Part shown: positions 36,506 through 48,606 of the stretch, in pieces | Position numbering within the stretch: position 1 is the first letter of the stretch | Layout: the number at the start of each line of letters is the position of its first letter | DNA from: Melieria omissa | Lineage: Eukaryota; Arthropoda; Insecta; Diptera; Ulidiidae | Assembly (NCBI GenBank): GCA_963971225.1 | Contig: OZ020267.1 | Span: forward strand, 99,987,536 to 100,051,535 | Direction: 5' to 3' | DNA length: 64,000 nucleotides | The notes under the pieces: model-generated | Told to the model about the DNA's origin: nothing | The model's input: only the letters and a program-made list of their open reading frames with translations | The model's database searches: none | Translations under genes and position numbers: made by a program

Positions 36506-37139
36506 GTACAGCGCCGCATAGACACTCCTGACTGCCAACACCTGTGCACTTAATCATTTTGTCATTCGGTAGTCAACTCGAGTCGAGTCGAGTGTGACGT
36601 GTGGAGTGTTGCACTTGAAGCGCAGCAAGCCACAACGTCGCGCCGTGATGCTTTCTCACCATTTTACGCTACCACGTTTTGGGAGTTTACATGCTGTCGG
36701 TAACAATCACAACAACAACAACAATATCAATCCACCTGACTGCTGCGTGTTGCCATTCATGCCAGTAAAGTGTCAATTTTTGACATATGCTGCTGCACGG
36801 CCCAGACACGTTGCATGCGGCGCTGTTTGCTCAGCGGCCGGCTTACATAGTTATGTGTATGTGTGTGTGTTTGTATAGTGTATCTGGCTGATGGCACCAA
36901 TACGAGCGTTGTGAACACACCATCAGTGCTCGTTAAAGCCGCTAGCACAACAATGTCGAAATTTGTCATTTAGTCAACTTGACGTCTTTTCATGCGCCAA
37001 CGCACTGACACGATTTGGGCATTTCATTTCTCTTAAAAAAAAAATTAAATTTTTTGCCGGAAGATAATTTTTTTTTGTTTATTAATTCTAATATTTCTTC
37101 GCATCTTTTTTAGGATCCAAAGGTTAATACTGACATAAT
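36506..37139. other. Non-coding, no gene recognised
   Basis: It is mildly GC-richer up to 36960, with short CAA and TG tracts, then AT-rich. No gene is supported. Confidence 0.35.
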
Positions 37140-37630
37140 ATTTTTTAATTGGAAAAAAGTCCTTCAAAATGTCTACTCCTGACAACAAATTTGTACAAAT
37201 TTTTTTCTTAATTTCCTCCATAAACTTTGCCATCGATCAAGCTTATTTTTTGTGGCATACTTACAGGTTCATTCATAATTAATCCAAATACACATTTGAC
37301 TACAGCCAATTATTTTTCAATATTATCCATAACAAATGTCTATTCCGAACGAGAAATTTTTAAATATTTTTCTTTTTACTTTTCTTCATGAATTATGTCA
37401 TCGATAGAGCTTTTTTTTGTGGCAAACTTGCGGGCTTATTCATAATTAAATAAACTACACACCGGACTCAAGCCACATAAGTATTTTTCAATACTATCCA
37501 TAAAAAAGTCCTTCAAAATGTGTATTTCTGGCAATACCATAAACTTTGCTATCGATACAGCTCAATTTCTGTGGCATATTTGCAGGCTTATTCATAATAA
37601 AATCAACTGCACGCCTGACTCAAACCACAC
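37140..37630. repeat. ~155-170-bp tandem repeat, three units
   Basis: Units share CCATAAACTTTGCCATCGAT (near 37219, 37387 and 37541 with variants), a TTTTTTGTGGCA(T/A)AC block, CAGG(T/C)T(C/T)ATTCATAATTAA and a CCATAA...AAAGTCCTTCAAAATG block. No coding content was recognised. Confidence 0.82.
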
Positions 37631-38989
37631 AACCAGTGAACTTTTCTTTCATCGTTTTTAAGCACTAAAATCATATGCACTTCATTTTGTTGTTTACCAC
37701 ATTTCCGGCTTAATCATGCACCAACATGCTGCACATATTAATTATCTCAATATCGGGCATATATATTTATTTTAATTTCAAGCTTTATTCATACATCAAA
37801 GCAAGCAAACATGCGCACAAAAACCAAATTAATGAATTAAAAAAGGATTTAAAAATAAACCGCATACACATTCACTCAATGATTCAATATTCATTTCGAC
37901 ATAACACACAGCAAGATTTATCAAACCACATACTCGTATGCGCCTGCAGGTAGACAAACATTTTTATGCAACGTTTTTATCATTCGACTGGCATATGAAA
38001 TTATAACTTTGGTGCCATGGCGTTGCCCAAATTTAATGTGACAACTTAATGTGCCAATGAAGCGTATTTTTTCATCTTTGTTATATTGTTGTTGTTGTTG
38101 TTTTCATGTAAATTTCTGTGAAATGAACTTTTAGGTGGGAACATTGTTAACACCAAAGCGGCTTTTCCACTTTCATACCTTTGAACAAATCGTGAATTTA
38201 GCATTTTTTGGTGTTAATTGAATTAGTTCGTCTGGTGTGGCAATGAAAAGCACAACGACCGTAGCTGATTTATGAGAAATAAATTAAGAGGAAAAGCAAC
38301 CGAAAGCACACTTTTAGGCTGTTTAATGACGCGCAAATTAATCGCGTAAAGGCGCGCAAACCAATCACACACACACATATAGATATGTGCGTTTAGACGT
38401 ATTTATATGAATTTAACTCAATCGGTTAAGTGTAATAGACGAAGCGGAATGGTTATGAAAATACATTTCAGCCTAAAAGTTTAACTTTGAAGTCTTCCAT
38501 AATGCAATTCAGGGGAGTGTGGAATAACGTAGAGTTTTGTTTGAGTGCTGTGTGAGAAAACAGTTCGACGGTTTAGCAAAAAAATAACAGAAAGTATCAA
38601 AAATTTCTCCACATGTGGAGAAAATATGGTTACGGTTTGTTATCGTTGCTATTTATCGCCTTTTGCTACTCCATTCTTTTGACATATTGGATAGCCAACT
38701 CAAAACAAAACAAGTCTTGCGAACAACTTATTTTCATTTCTCAAAGCAAATTCGTTAGAATTTTCTTAGTCTGTTTTTTAATAACTGTTTGAGGGCCATA
38801 TTTCTGGAGCTTCAGCTTCAACGATAGCTTTGTAAACAAGTCCGAATTTTATTCACAGTATCGTTCCTATTGATCGTTTGTTGCCTTTTCCCTTCGATTT
38901 GTTGGACAGTCATTGTTTTATTTTGAAAATAACTGAATCTGATATCTATTTAACTCCTTCAGAATATATAACTCTAGTCTAATTGTAAC
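37631..38989. other. Non-coding, no gene recognised
   Basis: AT-rich sequence with a short TTG repeat near 38087-38102. A 75-codon frame (37726-37953, +) has no domain support. Confidence 0.35.
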
Positions 38990-39059
38990 TTGGTTGCAAA
39001 CATGATTTTGTTGCAGGCTTCGCCGGTTGCATACGTCTGCTTCTGTTTCTGTTGCAATT

Positions 39060-39277
39060 CAATGAGTGCAAAAGAAATTTTACAATTTTTAATTATTGAT
39101 GAGTGTTTGAAAGAAGATAACATTAAACGAGAAAGTACGAGGATATGGGCGCAAAATTTTTACTCAAAAATAAATGAATTTTCCCATGTGAATTTGTTAA
39201 AAGAATTAAAGTTGCCATCGTCATTAGAATTGAAGAACTTCCTGCGAATGATTTTTTCATTTAATTTTTTAAACTAA
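39060..39277 (+). pseudogene. Possible PIF/Harbinger-type transposase N-terminal fragment
   Basis: A frame of about 70 codons starts MSAKEILQFLIIDECLKEDN and includes ESTRIWAQNF, then LLKELKLPSSLELKNFLRM. The spacing of R-x-W, then LL-x-EL, then F-x-x-x-x-RM resembles the region before the nuclease domain in HARBI1/PIF proteins. The frame ends in a stop with no nuclease part, terminal repeats or target duplication found. It could equally be an unrelated small gene, so confidence is low. Confidence 0.35.
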
Positions 39278-39458
39278 ATTTGTTAAAGACGTTTATACAT
39301 TTATACAAAAAAAACACTGCAGTCGTATGAAAATTTAAAGTTTATGTCTTCTGTTTCGCTACAAAACATTGAACGCATCATAATTGAAATTTACATCGCA
39401 ATAAATAAAGTTTTGAAGGACTCTAATCGGGTAGACAGACTGCTGAACATTAATGGTA

Positions 39459-40758
39459 ACACTTCGTTCAATAATGTGTGTGACTAACTAATTAAAACAC
39501 ATTTTTTTGCCAAAAAATTCGTTTTTATTCATCAACATAGTCCCCTTTTAGAGAGATACAATTATTCCAACGCTTTTCCAATCTTTCGATACCGCCTTTG
39601 TAGAACGATTTTTCTTTGCCTTCAAAATAGGCGTTAGTTTCGGTGATTACTTCATCATTTGAGCCAAATCTCTTACCACGGAGCATCTTTTTGAGGTCTG
39701 CGAAGAGCCAGTAGTCGCTGGGGCCAGATCTGGAGAATACGGGGGATGAGGAAGCAATTCGAAGCCCAATTCATGCATTTTTGCCATCGTTTTCATCGAC
39801 TTGTGACACGGTGCATTGTCTTGGTGAAACAACACTTTTTTCTTCTTCATATGGGGCCGCTTAATCGCGATTTCTTCTTTCAAACGTTCCAACAACGCTA
39901 TATAATAGTCGCTATTGATTGTTTTCCCTTTCTCAAGATAGTCGATGAATATTATTTCGTGCACATCCCAAAATACTGACGCCATAACCTTGCCAGCCGA
40001 TGTTTGTGCCTTTGGACGCTTTGGGCGGCTTTCACCGGTTGCATGCCACTCAGCAGACTGCCGATTTGACTCTGGAGTGAAATGGTGGATCCATGTTTCA
40101 TCCATTGTGATGTACCGACGCAAAAACTCCGACTTGTTGCGCGTAAACATGTCCAAACAGCTCTTTGAATCATCGATTCGTTGTTGTTTTTGCTCCGGTG
40201 TGAGCAAACGCGGCACCCATTTCGAAAACACCTTTTTCATAACCAAATGTTCTTGTATTATGGTGTGTACACTGCCTGCTGATATCTTTAGAATGTCAGC
40301 AATCTCCCCCACTTTCACTTTACGGTCGGACATAATGATTTTCAGTGTTTTTTCAACGTTTTCCGGAATAACAGCGTCATTTGGCCGTCCAGTAGATGGA
40401 ATGTCATCGGTGTCTGTACGACCACGTTTGAATTCGGCATACCAATAACAAATGGTTCTTTTTGATGGAGCAGAGTCCGAATAATGTTTTTCAAGCCATT
40501 CCTGGCATTGAACAGTATTTTTTTTCATTAAAAAACAATGATAAATCAGCACACGGAATTGCTTTGAATTAATTTTTTTTGAAAACTCAAAAGTAGTGTC
40601 ACTTAAAGCACTGTAACTTGTAAACTAATGGTCGGATTGACATATAATTTTGACAGTAAGCCAAAAAAGGTTCACAATTTCGAAATATTTCGAAAATATT
40701 GATTTAGTATTAGTGCCGCCATCTATGTGTCAGTCACACACATTATTGAACGAAGTGT
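39459..40758 (-). mobile_element. Full-length mariner transposon
   Basis: It is 1300 bp, the usual mariner length. It has 27-bp perfect terminal inverted repeats (39459-39485 and 40732-40758, starting ACACTTCGTTCAATAATGTG) and TA duplications at 39457-39458 and 40759-40760. It carries one transposase gene on the - strand. The intact ends mean it could still be moved by a transposase supplied in trans (inference). Confidence 0.96.
39525..40552 (-). pseudogene. Mariner transposase with one frameshift
   Basis: The DDE/D transposase performs cut-and-paste transposition. Reading from about 40552, the N-terminal HTH region (WYAEFKRGRTDTDD), the linker WVPRLLTPEQ, the first catalytic Asp in MDETWIHHF, the second in FHQDNAPCH and the YSPDLAP motif are all present in one frame. 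A single missing base near 39720 shifts the frame exactly before the third catalytic Asp. The SDYW codons (Asp at 39716-39714) and the C-terminus ending GDYVDE, with its stop at 39525, continue in the next frame. No clear upstream ATG is seen; the annotated Met lies inside the conserved N-terminal block. Otherwise it is undamaged, so the insertion is fairly recent or this is a sequencing indel. Confidence 0.93.
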
Positions 40759-40760
40759 TA

Positions 40761-42890
40761 TTTATATTCCAGTGTTGCCAGATGCCTGAAATGACTTTCT
40801 CCTAAATCTGAAAACAATACTGAAATCTCTTCCCAAAAGTTAAAAGAATCTCTTAAATTTTTTTTCTAAATTGAGTCATTTTAAAGGAAAAATTCCGAAA
40901 ATTCCTTTTAAAAGGTCAAAAAATGTTTTAAATTTCTTTTTATAATTAGCGTAATTTTAAAGGCATTAAACTGCTCACAAAAAAATAAAAATTTTCACTT
41001 TGACTATTAAAATAGTTGCCAAAATAAGTTTTATTGCCAGTGTTTTCAATACATCATACTTCGTTATCCAAAAATCTCCCAAAAATCCACTAAGGATCCG
41101 AAAAATCCCCTAACATAAAATATAAATATCCTAAACTTTCTCCTAATCAATTCTTCTTCCTAAAAAATTCTTCTACAAATAGTTTTTAAATAGTTTTCTT
41201 TAAAAATACAAGATTTTTTAAACCTCCAATAAAACAATTTTTTTTAAACCTCCCTTTCAGGACCAAGTTTTGGCTACGCCAGTGTCCGCTCTCGATTGAC
41301 GTACGCGTTGAGCGGCATAAAATAAATGAGTTATGATAATAAATATAACACAAATATAAATTACTTACATATAAATCTAAATATAAATAATTATAATATA
41401 AAATAATATAAATATAATTAATTTCTATAAAATATATCCGTTTAAAAATCCTAACAAAAAGCCAACTTTTCTAAAAAAGCGAACAACTACTTTATTCAAC
41501 AACTCGCACGCTTGGCGAGACCACTTGAACGTGAGACTCAACGGCGCTGCACAACGACGGCAACAGCGCAAGTTCTAAGTCAACAGCAACAACAACAGCA
41601 TAGTCCTTCAACTAACAACTGAAACCAAAAAAACACTCGCTTTCCGCTTCTCGCTGCCACTACAACGTACGCGTTTTTCACATACATTCTACTTTTCGCT
41701 TTTCCACATTTTCCTTTCGCCACGCCACCAAAGCATAATGAAGGCGTTAAGCAACGCTCCCAGCTATAGTCCACACCTATGACAGACATGTGTGTGTGTA
41801 TGTGTGTGTGTGTGCGCTCGAACTTGCGCGCATTGTAGTCATGTGAGCAGCGGCTTACGGGTCATATTTACAATTCAATTATGCTGACAGCACGTGCGCT
41901 GCATAATTTAGTATTTGGTCGCAGCAAATTAAGACTTGGCGGCAGTTGTGTTGCCAACAAAGCAGCGCAAGTATCAAGTAGCCGAAAGCAAAACCCAACA
42001 CAGTGGTGCATCGGTTGCTGTCCAAATTTAAGGCATTTTCGCCGAAAATGTATACAAGCGCAAACAAATTCATTATTAGTCATTTAATTTTATATACTTA
42101 GGTATAGTATCATTTGGCTTTGTTTTTATGAATTTTTTATATTTTTTCATAATTGACAAGGTTGACATTTCATCAGCAGCAGCTGTCAACAGCCAGCAAC
42201 CGCCAGTGTCAGTCAGCGTTGGCTCGTGGTGTCAGTCAGTGTTGGCGCGTGGCGCGTCAACGCTCAAACCTGACACCACGGTTGAGGTGTATTGTTCACG
42301 TTTTTTAAATTATTTTATTTTATTCTTTTTCAGCTGAATATTTAAGGCAAAGAGCTCTTTTTCACAGCAATTATGAGCTTTGATTGCACTTTAACACTTC
42401 ACTACCGTCGGTTGCACAAGTCAAGAGGCGAATGATGCTTATTCTGCGGTTTTTGAATGCACTGTGACAGTCATTGAATAGAAAATAATAATAATATATA
42501 AATTTATTAATTTATTATTACATTTTGAGACCTTTAAGAAATTATTACCATTTGCAGAAAATGAAACTCCTTTTTCTCAATAGAAAATATTAAAGACGAA
42601 TTAGTAAAATTGTTACTGTAGAGTAAAAAATATGAAGATCCAAATCTTACAATTGCCTTAAACCGTAGAACAGCAAACCAATGACAACAACAACCATTGT
42701 TTTTATAAAAAAATATAATTTAATTTAATAATAAAACTTCATTAAAAAATTTAAGTTTGCACTGCAAATCAATAATACTGGCGATGATCAAAGTATAGCA
42801 ACAAAACCCATTACAACAACAACTATTGCATTAATATAAAATTCGAAGCTCATTTGTTTTGATTCTCGGTTAATATCTGAAAATATTGAA
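40761..42890. other. Non-coding, no gene recognised
   Basis: AT-rich sequence. A GC-richer stretch lies at 41480-42070 and a direct GTGTCAGTCAG(C/T)GTTGGC(T/G)CGTGG duplication at about 42207-42255. No domain-bearing frame was recognised. Confidence 0.4.
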
Positions 42891-44770
42891 AAATCAATTA
42901 TTTGGCCACTGAAAACGCTGACAATCATCATCAATCATAAGTGATTTACCTTAACTAATTCACAGTTTTCTAATCAAACAAACATTTCAATAATTTTCCA
43001 TTAAAAGTCATTGTCAATCATTATCAGTCATTTGTGATTTAAGTTACCTATTCAGTTATCTATCATTTTCTATTAAAAATCATCATCCATTGTTATCAGT
43101 CATTTTTCATTTCAGTTATCTATTCAATAGTTGTCCTTTAAAAAAAGGAATATTTTTTAATAAACTTTACAACTTTTCTTAACTTTATTCGGCACACGTG
43201 TCAGCACTCTCTCTCTCGTTGTCACCGGAAAAGTGAAGATGGCCGATCCTGCTGGTCAGCACCGAAGCCGTATTCCCGAACTCCGGTGCTGCCAAGTTAT
43301 TTAACTTAAACTACTTAAAACTATGGCGTTGCCATCCGGAAACATCTTACAATTTCAATAGTTTTCTTAAAAAAAATCATAGCCAATCATTATCAGCCAT
43401 TAATAATTTGAATTACCTATTCAGTTATCTATTATTTTCCATTAAAAATCATCGTCAATCATTATCAGTCATTAAAACTTTCAGTTACCTATTCAGTTAT
43501 CTATCATTTTCCATTACAGCTCATCGCCAATCATTATCAGTCATTAGTGATATCAGTTATCTATTCAATAGTTGTCTGATCAACTAAATTTTTCAATAAT
43601 TTTCCATACAAAGTTTCCAAATGCTGTAAAGTTAAAAATACGGTTCTCTATTTAATCTTTATTTATTTTTCAGTCAGTTCAAAACATGAACAAACTTATG
43701 GGTAATAGTTATCAAATCAGTATTTATTTATAACAAATAACAATTATGGTTTTTATTAGTTATATTCTATATTTACTATTATTGTTAAAATCAATCCTAG
43801 TCAATCATTACCAGATGTAAGTAATTTCATTTGTAAAATTAAAATAAACTATAATTAATTTTAAAATTAAAAAAATTAAATTAAATACAAATTAGTTAAC
43901 TTTAACCATTATATTAATTGAGCGAGTGCTTTCAGTTCTATAATCAGCAACGTTTTTTAACAAACAACACATTAACGCCAACCATTTTTATTGTTATTAA
44001 ACAATAAATGTCAATCACCAGTCATTTATGATTTTTTTGTTACTCAATTAGCAGTTATTTGATATTTTAAGTTATATTTAAGTCAAGTCAGGTGGATAGT
44101 TCCAGTTGAATGATAAACTGCCTAACTTAAAGTTATCACTTTTTAATCATTTAAAAATTTCCTTTTAAAAAAATTACGTCAATCACCATCACTCATTAAA
44201 AGTCATTAGTGATTTTAATTATTTCACATTCAACTACACATTCATATTTCTTTTTTAATAATTTTAATTACTGCTATTCAAAAATTCCATCACCATCAAT
44301 TGCCATAGGTCAGTATCAGTCATTAATGATTTTAGTTATTTACCTCACTGTACCTCATTATGTTAAGAGTATTTTATATAAATCGTTCCTTATTGCCCTA
44401 AGAAATCTCTAATCATCATACGAATTTATTATTAATCAATATAAATTATCACCAGTCATCATTATAGCACATCAGTCATTTTTAATCATAAAAAGTTATC
44501 TTTAATCATAATTTGTATTATTTGTATCACTGGCCAACAACAAATTTCAGTCTTTATTGTCAGTTGCCACTTATCAATCATGACTTATCAGTCATCTGTC
44601 ATCATTGTCGCCCATAAGTATGAATTGTAATCTTTTGTACAAACCGTTACTCAACAAACTCTTCGTCACCCAACAACAAAAATCAGTCGTGAGCATTATC
44701 GTCAGTCGCCACTTATCAATCACCTTCTATCAATGATCTGTCATCATTATCGGCCATCAATAGTACTCAA
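42890..44770. repeat. ~70-77-bp tandem array (TTATCAGTCATT family)
   Basis: The unit contains CAATCATTATCAGTCATT, TTCAGTTACCTATTCAGTTA, TCTATCATTTTCCATTAAAA and ATCATCG. Clear units lie near 43022, 43099, 43391, 43461 and 43532. The right half (43600-44770) keeps only degraded TCATTATCAGTCAT pieces. A GC-richer island at about 43140-43350 breaks the array. Confidence 0.85.
43140..43350 (-). other. Insertion inside the array, possibly a solo LTR
   Basis: About 200 bp of non-repeat, GC-richer DNA separates two array segments. On the - strand it starts TGTTTCCGGATGGCAAC, holds a palindromic GCACCGGAGTTCGG / CCGAAGCCG region and later has GCCGAATAAAG, which resembles an LTR with a polyadenylation signal. 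No clear target duplication was found. Confidence 0.3.
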
Positions 44771-47227
44771 TTATGAATTCTAATCTTTGATCATATTTTG
44801 TATTAACCGTCATTCATTCACTTGAACTACAAAAGACTTGCCTCTAATACAACAAGTTATGCCATTACAACAACTAATGTGTGTATGCGTGTTTGTGTTT
44901 GAACGCTGTTGTATTTATGCGGAAATCCAATTTCAGCAAACAATGTCAACAACACGAACCAACGTAACCAAACTCAGCCGGCAAACAGGAAGCCACAAAA
45001 GGAACCGCATATAACCTCAAAATGCAAAAAAAACAACAACACTAGGAAAAAAATGTGCAAAGGAAAAACACCAAAACCAACCACAACAACAGTAACCAAA
45101 ACAATGGCTTGAACAACAAAGAGCGACAGCAAACACTGCAGCTGTCGACAGCTACAGCAACAAAAAATAAAACTACAGCAACAACAACAACAACTGAAAA
45201 ACCCACAATGCACCAGCCGTAGCAGTTAATTTTATTGTTGAAACATGCCTCAAGGGGAGCATTAACATGTGAAATTATGAAAGCTGCAAATATTCACAGT
45301 GCAACAGCATCACCAACAACAAAAACAACAAACAACAGCAACAACAAACAACGTCAGCAATACAAATTCCTAGCCGCAAATACCAAACAATTTCGGTGTG
45401 AACAAATGACAAAACGCGCAACGTGAATTTCGGCCCAATGGCAAAATATGCAACGACAACAAACAACGAACAACATACAAAAACAACAACAACAAAATTA
45501 TAAAACTCAAACACTTTTTTCTATATTCCACTAAGCACGACATGCAGCACTTCCCCCCCCCAATACCCGCTCAACCCCCACTCGACTCTTGCGCCTTGCA
45601 CCGAACACATTCGCAGCGCTGAAATGTTGGCACACAAAAATCAACAACAACAACGACAACAACAAACGCCGCTTGACGCACAAAAGCGCAACTAACGAGT
45701 GCAAATATTTTATGCCGAAAAATATGCAACGGACGAGCGCCTCCGCTGCGCAACCGTTGAGCTGTGCGCTAACGTGCCGCCAAACAACCGGCCCGACAGC
45801 CGAACTGGCTTCCATGTTCGGCGAGTGTGTGTGTGTGCGTGCTTTCGGTGGCATTGCCGCACATTATGGCACTGCGCCGCGTTGCATGCGGCACCAGCGC
45901 GCCAGGCATAGTTTTTCGTGTTGAGCAAAGCTGCAAAGTTTCCAGCTACTGTCCCCCCGCGCCCCAAACTGTACCCGTCAGGATAACGCATGTTGTTTTA
46001 CACCGAGCTGCTGACGTTTTTGGTAGTTGATTTTTAGTAATGAAAAGCAACAACAAAAATTACAGAGTTTTTATTTTTAGTAGAGTGGGCTACGAGGTTG
46101 ATTTATGCCGTCATCATAATAAATTCAAGTGATTTATCTGCAGGGACCAGAAGTTTAGGGGAACGGAAGTGTACGCAATGATGTTTACTGGCATTGCAAC
46201 GAGTCGACAGCAACGTGCACAACTAGGCAGGTTGCTAAGTAACATTTTATCCACATAGAGCCGAGGCAGTGACAACGCAACAAAATTTTGTGCATGAAAA
46301 TTCTCAGTAAATCGAAAATTTAATAAGTAAGATAAGAGAGAGAAGAGCATCGTTAGAAAGAAGTGCTAATGCTAAGGCGTCATAATCAACAATTTGAAGT
46401 ACAACAACATAAACCCTTTCGATGCCAAAGTTGCCTGAAAGCAACTTCATCTATTTGTCATCTTATAGCAAAAGCTACGATTGATTTATGGGTTGAATTT
46501 TAAGTAGGCACTAACAAATTAATATTTTTAGAAGTGAATTCAAAGCAAATTACAAAAAAATTACTTTTATCCCCAATTTTCAATAATTTGCAGAGTTATC
46601 AGGGAAAGTTTGTGTTCTAATTGAAGTTTAGGAATTGGGCGCGTTTAATCAAAACCCTGTTTCTTTAATAATGGTTAAATAAAATCAAAAAGTAATAGCT
46701 TTGTATTTTTCCATAAATATTAAATAATTTTTCTACATTTAAAAAGTATTGATACAAAATTTATTAAACCCGTTTTAAGCTAAAATTGTTTAAAAGTAAA
46801 CTAGCTCTTGAACTCTAACAAAGAGACCGAAATATTAAGATTAACAGAACTATAACAACAATCATAAAGACAACTCTTTTCGAGCCAAATGACAACTTTT
46901 CTTCGTTCAAGCAACGAGCACATTTGGAGCTCTTTTTTCAAAACCACACACAAGTAAATCGTTATGACTGATGGTCCACAACTTATTCTCTTGTATTAAA
47001 AAGCTATCCCCGTATATTTTCTGCATATCCCTTCTATTCGTCGTACACTAGCAACCAAAGTGTATAACTGTCTCACAAAGATTGTGCTGTGCTGAGTATG
47101 TCCAAAAATTTCCAACCATATGAGAGCTCAACAATTTAAGCTGAGCTACCCCTCGGCCTTGCTGTCTTGTGGTACCTTTAAAGATCCTGGATTCTTGATA
47201 CTTTAAGGTAAATACATTTTCGAAAAG
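44771..47227. other. Non-coding, CAA-rich, no gene recognised
   Basis: CAACAA-rich sequence dominates 44930-45500, giving Asn/Thr/Gln- or poly-Cys/Val-like frames that are not gene-like. A less AT-rich stretch lies at 45530-46010. A - strand frame of 119 codons (47048-47407) crosses into the duplication to the right and has no domain I can name. Confidence 0.4.
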
Positions 47228-47585
47228 ATATTCCACCGAATCCAATTCGTTGCCTAATTCAATTCGATTCTCAATCCAATTGGTTGCCGAATCAAATTCG
47301 TGACCCTGGTTCGCAAGGGCTCTCTCTTTTACCTTTAAACATCTACAAACTCTGTTGCATACCCATATGTCTTTAAACCCATGTCTTGGTAATTTAATTT
47401 CCGGCAAAATCTTCCACCGTTGGCTAATCCAATTCTGTGCCTAATTTAATTTGATTTTCAATCGACTCCATTTCTTAATCCAATTCTTGGCTCCGGTTTG
47501 CAAAAGCATTCTGCTAATCTATTTTACCTTAAACCATCTGCAAACTCTGTTTCATACCCATATATCTTTAAACCCATGTCAAATA
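47228..47585. repeat. Tandem duplication of a ~178-bp unit
   Basis: Two diverged copies start TTCCACCG (near 47230 and 47410). Both contain AATCCAATTC, GCCTAATT, CTTTTACCTTTAAACATCTA / TTTTACCTTAAACCATCT, CAAACTCTGTT and end CATACCCATAT(G/A)TCTTTAAAC. Similarity is highest at the right end. Confidence 0.8.
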
Positions 47586-48539
47586 TCTCCGATTGACATG
47601 GTTAACCCTTATCGAGAGAGTTACGTATAGACAGTGCTTCAAAGATGTTGCAACAGCGGCGCACATTGAGTGCAAGTGTCCGTCTCTGACTGGTAGAAGG
47701 ATCATCATTCTGAGATTACCATCCAAAGAGCAATAGTTATGGACCATTAGTCACAAAACTATATTTGAGATAATGCGTTACATAGTCATAAGAAGGAAGG
47801 TCAATGATTACGGCAAACCTCCGTATTAATGAGCACAAACTGCATGGCAACGAAATGGGATAATCGAATAATCTCCAAACAGAGTCTACCAGTTTCTATG
47901 AAGGTTTTTCCACCTCCTCAAAAAAAATAAAACAATATAACTACCATGCCACATGTGGAAAATTACTCATACTTAATTACGCATACTGCTTATGTACGTT
48001 GGTTAATATGTAGAAGCAGTGATCTGGCAAAAAGTGATGCTCGCCCATAATTAAATCTAAATTAAATCCCACTGCCAACTGGGCTTTGTGCTTCTTGTCA
48101 TCGCCCACATTAATTGGACGTGTCTGCACTGACACTTTTAATTGCGTTTTTATTAATCAGCTGCCAGAAAGGCAGCACAGCGTAACGTTGCGCTTGTGTG
48201 CACATGTCGACAGCTTACCTCGGCAGCATCACACCCGTTGCCAGCACGTCAAAAGCACACAAATCAACACACTCATACACACATCTACACATACACAACG
48301 GCAACTGGACGGCCATATTAAAAACCAACGAGCGTCTCGTTCAGTTGGGCACTCAACGCTTTGACATATATACACTATTGTTGTTGTGATTGTTGCTAGT
48401 GTGGCAAGCAGTTGTTGTAAATTAAAAGCTCATAGTGTGTAGGTGTGTATGCTGCTCAGGCAGACAAGAAAGTGTATATGTAATGTGTGGGTGTGTATGT
48501 GTAACGAACTTTGCGAAACTGCCTTAGGCGTTCATCTCA
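47586..48539. other. Non-coding, no confident gene
   Basis: A + strand stretch near 47640-47690 reads AAHIECKCPSLTGRR, faintly like the C-terminal Cys-rich end of a non-LTR reverse transcriptase, but it is too short to call. Otherwise there is AT-rich and CA/GT-rich sequence. Confidence 0.3.
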
Positions 48540-48606
48540 TATTTTATTGTATTTTATTTTATTTTATTTTATTTTATTTTATTTTATTTTATTTTATTTT
48601 ATTTTA
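48540..48606. repeat. (ATTTT)n microsatellite
   Basis: This is a nearly pure ATTTT pentamer tract of about 65 bp, the same unit as at 25001-25117. Confidence 0.96.

Noticed and set aside
44900..45520. Asn/Thr/Gln-rich or poly-Cys open frames
   Set aside because: Translations of CAA/TTG simple sequence, with no start or splice support.
47048..47407. 119-codon - strand frame
   Set aside because: Half of it is one copy of a diverged tandem duplication whose second copy does not keep the frame.
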